Positions 61,669-64,000 of a DNA stretch of 64,000 bases are shown in pieces. Numbering within the stretch: position 1 is the first letter of the stretch; the number at the start of each line of letters is the position of its first letter. Made by a program: the position numbers and the translations under genes. The DNA comes from Vreelandella hamiltonii. GTDB taxonomy: Bacteria; Pseudomonadota; Gammaproteobacteria; Pseudomonadales; Halomonadaceae. Where the stretch lies: the NCBI RefSeq assembly GCF_014651775.1, contig NZ_BMXN01000007.1, forward strand, positions 90,382 to 154,381. The letters are read 5' to 3'. Below the pieces are notes generated by a model. That model made no database searches. It was given only the letters and a program-made list of their open reading frames with translations, and was not told the DNA's origin.

Positions 61669-62589
61669 CTAATGTCCAAATATGGACCAGCCCGTGCGCT
61701 GCACGAACATCTCCAGGGCGCGCACTCCCAGAAGGCTGTTGCCGTAGCTATCCAGCCCCGGCGACCAGACGGCCAGCGAGCCGCGCCCCGGCGCAATGGC
61801 CAGAATGCCGCCGCCCACGCCGCTCTTGCCCGGCAAGCCCACGCGGAAAGCAAACTCCCCCGAGGCATCGTAGTGGCCACACATCATCATCAATGAGTTG
61901 ATTCGGCGTGCCCGCTGGGGCGACACCACCCGCAGGTTGCTGGGGCGGTTGACGCCGTCGGAAGCCAGAAACAGCCCGGCGTGGGCCAGTTGCTCGCAGC
62001 TCATGGCGATGGCGCACTGGTGAAAGTAGGTGCCAAGCACTTTGTCCACGTCGTGGCGCAGCCGCCCAAAGGCTTTCATGAAGTGCGCCAGCGAGGCGTT
62101 GCGGTCCTTGTGCTGCATTTCCGAGGCGGCGACCTGATGGTCGAAGCAGATGCTGTTGTCGTCGGCGATATAGCGCACGAAGCTCAATATTTCGGCCAGG
62201 GTTTCCTTGGGGGCATGGCCCATCATGATGGCGTCTACCACCGCAATGGCCCCGGCATTGATGAACGGGTTGCGCGGTTTACCGCTCTCGTGTTCCAGCT
62301 GCACGATGGAGTTGAAGGGGTCGCCGGAGGGTTCGCGGCCGACGTTGGACCACAGCGCATCGCCGAGCTTGCCCAGGGCAATGGTCAGGGTGAAGACCTT
62401 GGAAATACTCTGAATCGAGAACGGCGTGGTGGCGCAGCCCGCCGAGAAGCGCTCGCCCTCGACGGTGGCCAGGCTGATGGCAAACTGGTTGGGATCGACC
62501 TGGGCCAGCTGGGGAATGTAGTCGGCCACCTTGCCGCGCTCGGTGGCGTGGGATAGCTCGTCGGCAATCTCGTTCAGTAGCGTTTGCAT
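61669..62589 (-). CDS. glsA: Glutaminase
   Basis: A 306-residue serine-dependent beta-lactamase-fold glutaminase hydrolysing glutamine to glutamate and ammonia. [12 protein letters not shown] holds the catalytic Ser-x-x-Lys, followed by [18 protein letters not shown] and [14 protein letters not shown]. The family is about 308 residues. The start at 62589 ([13 protein letters not shown]) fits it, and the frame is open 55 codons upstream without similarity. It stands alone and is divergent from cobQ. It may supply glutamate for osmotic balance. Confidence 0.93.
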   Translation of the reverse strand: MQTLLNEIADELSHATERGKVADYIPQLAQVDPNQFAISLATVEGERFSAGCATTPFSIQSISKVFTLTIALGKLGDALWSNVGREPSGDPFNSIVQLEHESGKPRNPFINAGAIAVVDAIMMGHAPKETLAEILSFVRYIADDNSICFDHQVAASEMQHKDRNASLAHFMKAFGRLRHDVDKVLGTYFHQCAIAMSCEQLAHAGLFLASDGVNRPSNLRVVSPQRARRINSLMMMCGHYDASGEFAFRVGLPGKSGVGGGILAIAPGRGSLAVWSPGLDSYGNSLLGVRALEMFVQRTGWSIFGH

Positions 62590-62746
62590 CTCGGGGTCAT
62601 CGCTCGTTTCAAGAGCCGCTACCCTAGCGGAAAACGAGCAGTCTGTCTGCCCGTTATCCGGCCCTTCCACGCCGCACCTTGTGCAGCCTGAGGACGCGCG
62701 ATTTAATGGACGGATATTCAGCAACTGCGTAGGCCGAGAAGACGCC

Positions 62747-64000
62747 ATGACCACACTGATGATTCAAGGCACCACCTCGGATGCAGGCAAAAGTACCGTG
62801 GTGGCGGGGCTATGCCGTGTTTTGCAGCGCCGGGGGTTCTCGGTGGCTCCGTTCAAGCCCCAGAACATGGCGCTCAACAGCGCCGTGACCATCGATGGCG
62901 GAGAGATTGGCCGCTCCACTGCGCTTCAGGCCCAGGCGGCGGGGGTGATGCCGCACAGCGACATGAACCCGGTACTGCTCAAGCCGGAAACGGACCGGGG
63001 TGCCCAGGTGATCCTGCGGGGCAAGGTACATGGCCATATGGATGCGCTGGATTATCACGCCTTCAAACGTACCGCCCAGGCGAGTGTGATGGCCGCCTGG
63101 CAGGCGTTGTCCCAGCGCCATGAGGTGATCATTGCCGAAGGGGCGGGGAGCCCGGCAGAAATCAACCTGCGCAAGGGGGATATCGCCAACATGGGCTTTG
63201 CCGAAGCCGTGGATTGCCCGGTACTGCTGGTGGGCGATATCGACCGTGGCGGGGTGTTTGCCCAGCTGGTGGGTACCCTGGCGCTGCTGAGCGACAGCGA
63301 GCAGGCGCGGACCAGGGGTTTCATCATCAACCGTTTTCGGGGCGATATCGGGCTACTGGAGCCGGGGCTCGAGTGGCTGACGGCGCGCACCCGCAAACCG
63401 GTACTGGGTACGTTGCCCTATCTGCCCGGGCTGCTGTTGGATGCCGAAGACAGCATTGGCACGGTGCAGGCAGAAAAACAGCGCGACACCCTGAGCGTCA
63501 TCGTGCCTGCCTTGCCACGCATCAGTAACCACACCGACTTCGACGCCTTGCGCCTGCACCCGCAGGTATCGTTGAGCTTTATCGGGCCGGACCAGCCGAT
63601 ACCGGCAGCTGATGTGATCATCCTGCCGGGCAGTAAAAGCACCGCCAGCGACCTGGCCTGGCTGAAGCGCCAAGGGTGGGAGGCTGCCATTGCCAGGCAC
63701 TTGCGTTACGGGGGCAAGGTGCTGGGCATTTGCGGCGGTTTTCAGATGCTGGGGGAGTGGGTGGACGACCCCGAAGGGCTGGAGGGAACCGCCGGGCGGG
63801 TGGCGGGCCTGGGCTGGCTGGCGCTTTCGACGCGCATGGCCCCGGCCAAGCAACTGCGCAACGTGCACGGAGTGCTGGCCGGTAGCCAGGTGGCGGTGAG
63901 CGGCTACGAAATCCATCACGGCGTGAGTGAGGGCAAGGCGCTGGAGCGCCCGCTCTTCGACCTGGGCGGCCATTTTGATGGGGCCATCAGCGAGGATGGG
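62747..64000 (+). CDS. cobQ: Adenosylcobyric acid synthase, truncated by the window edge
   Basis: The 418 codons visible cover most of CobQ (about 480-510 residues). It starts [20 protein letters not shown] with the P-loop, then [13 protein letters not shown] and [15 protein letters not shown]. The glutaminase domain has [13 protein letters not shown] and its nucleophile Cys in [11 protein letters not shown] near residue 328. It amidates side chains b, d, e and g of adenosylcobyrinate diamide. The final segment lies beyond the right edge. It sits about 14 kb from the other cobalamin genes, and no riboswitch is seen in the 157-base gap upstream. Confidence 0.95.
   Translation, partial: MTTLMIQGTTSDAGKSTVVAGLCRVLQRRGFSVAPFKPQNMALNSAVTIDGGEIGRSTALQAQAAGVMPHSDMNPVLLKPETDRGAQVILRGKVHGHMDALDYHAFKRTAQASVMAAWQALSQRHEVIIAEGAGSPAEINLRKGDIANMGFAEAVDCPVLLVGDIDRGGVFAQLVGTLALLSDSEQARTRGFIINRFRGDIGLLEPGLEWLTARTRKPVLGTLPYLPGLLLDAEDSIGTVQAEKQRDTLSVIVPALPRISNHTDFDALRLHPQVSLSFIGPDQPIPAADVIILPGSKSTASDLAWLKRQGWEAAIARHLRYGGKVLGICGGFQMLGEWVDDPEGLEGTAGRVAGLGWLALSTRMAPAKQLRNVHGVLAGSQVAVSGYEIHHGVSEGKALERPLFDLGGHFDGAISEDG

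Noticed and set aside
1-64000. CRISPR arrays, tRNA and rRNA genes, insertion sequences, prophage genes
   Set aside because: No spaced repeats, cloverleaf landmarks, rRNA sequence, transposase or phage structural motifs were found on reading through both strands.

Overview
The window is a high-GC chromosomal segment that most resembles a halophilic gammaproteobacterium of the Halomonadaceae (Halomonas-like). This is inferred from Trk plus Kdp potassium uptake, an Entner-Doudoroff-centred sugar catabolism with HexR-type operators, acidic proteins (including an acidic linker in an RND pump) and the cobalamin gene set. No rRNA, tRNA, CRISPR array or transposase was seen.

Layout. 1-9.9 kb: the start of trkA (minus strand), a complete kdpFABCDE operon, and trkH. 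9.9-13.7 kb: a malEFG-type maltose/alpha-glucoside ABC transporter on the minus strand, with no malK in view. 13.7-16.9 kb: zwf-pgl-eda behind a HexR-like operator. 17.0-23.3 kb: a sodium:sugar symporter and a convergent De Ley-Doudoroff (galactonate) cluster (lactonase, dgoA, dgoK, dgoD, GntR regulator). The two units share an identical palindromic operator. A 27-codon relic of a short-chain dehydrogenase sits where galactose dehydrogenase would be expected. 23.4-29.9 kb: a GH32 sucrose hydrolase facing an edd-glk-aldo/keto reductase-fructokinase operon with two HexR-like sites. 29.9-35.8 kb: a tripartite RND efflux system. 35.8-48.8 kb: late cobalamin synthesis, salvage and uptake in two blocks: cobT-cbiB-cobC-cobU-cobS-phosphatase-CobU-like protein, then an adenosylcobalamin riboswitch followed by btuB-btuF-btuC-btuD-cobB-ytoQ-cobO. 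cobQ lies apart at the right edge and is cut by it.

49.1-54.3 kb is a lower-GC accessory island, and I read it as integron gene cassettes without an integrase in view. Two attC-like sites (51739-51810 and 53078-53147) flank a DUF4365 gene. The cassette start after the first site is an 11-base reverse complement of the left end of the second, which is the signature of a gene cassette. The cassette to the left carries two unfamiliar genes (49359-50213 and 50215-51642). One product has a Gly/Ala-rich hydrophobic core between helical arms. The other combines a PD-(D/E)XK-like nuclease signature with a similar hydrophobic core. This pair is the best candidate for an undescribed conflict or defence system. 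A reversed parDE toxin-antitoxin cassette and half an attC fused to a broken Txe/YoeB-type toxin gene complete the island.

54.3-62.7 kb holds housekeeping and small genes: a Rho paralogue without the N-terminal RNA-binding domain, an RhlE-like helicase, a YehS-family protein, a methyltransferase, a frameshifted GNAT gene, a DUF4019 protein, a DedA-like membrane protein, an AraC-MGMT fusion and glutaminase.

The sugar genes fit together. Sucrose, glucose, fructose and alpha-glucosides would feed glucose-6-phosphate into Zwf-Pgl-Edd-Eda under HexR, and galactonate would feed pyruvate and glyceraldehyde-3-phosphate through DgoD-DgoK-DgoA under the GntR regulator.
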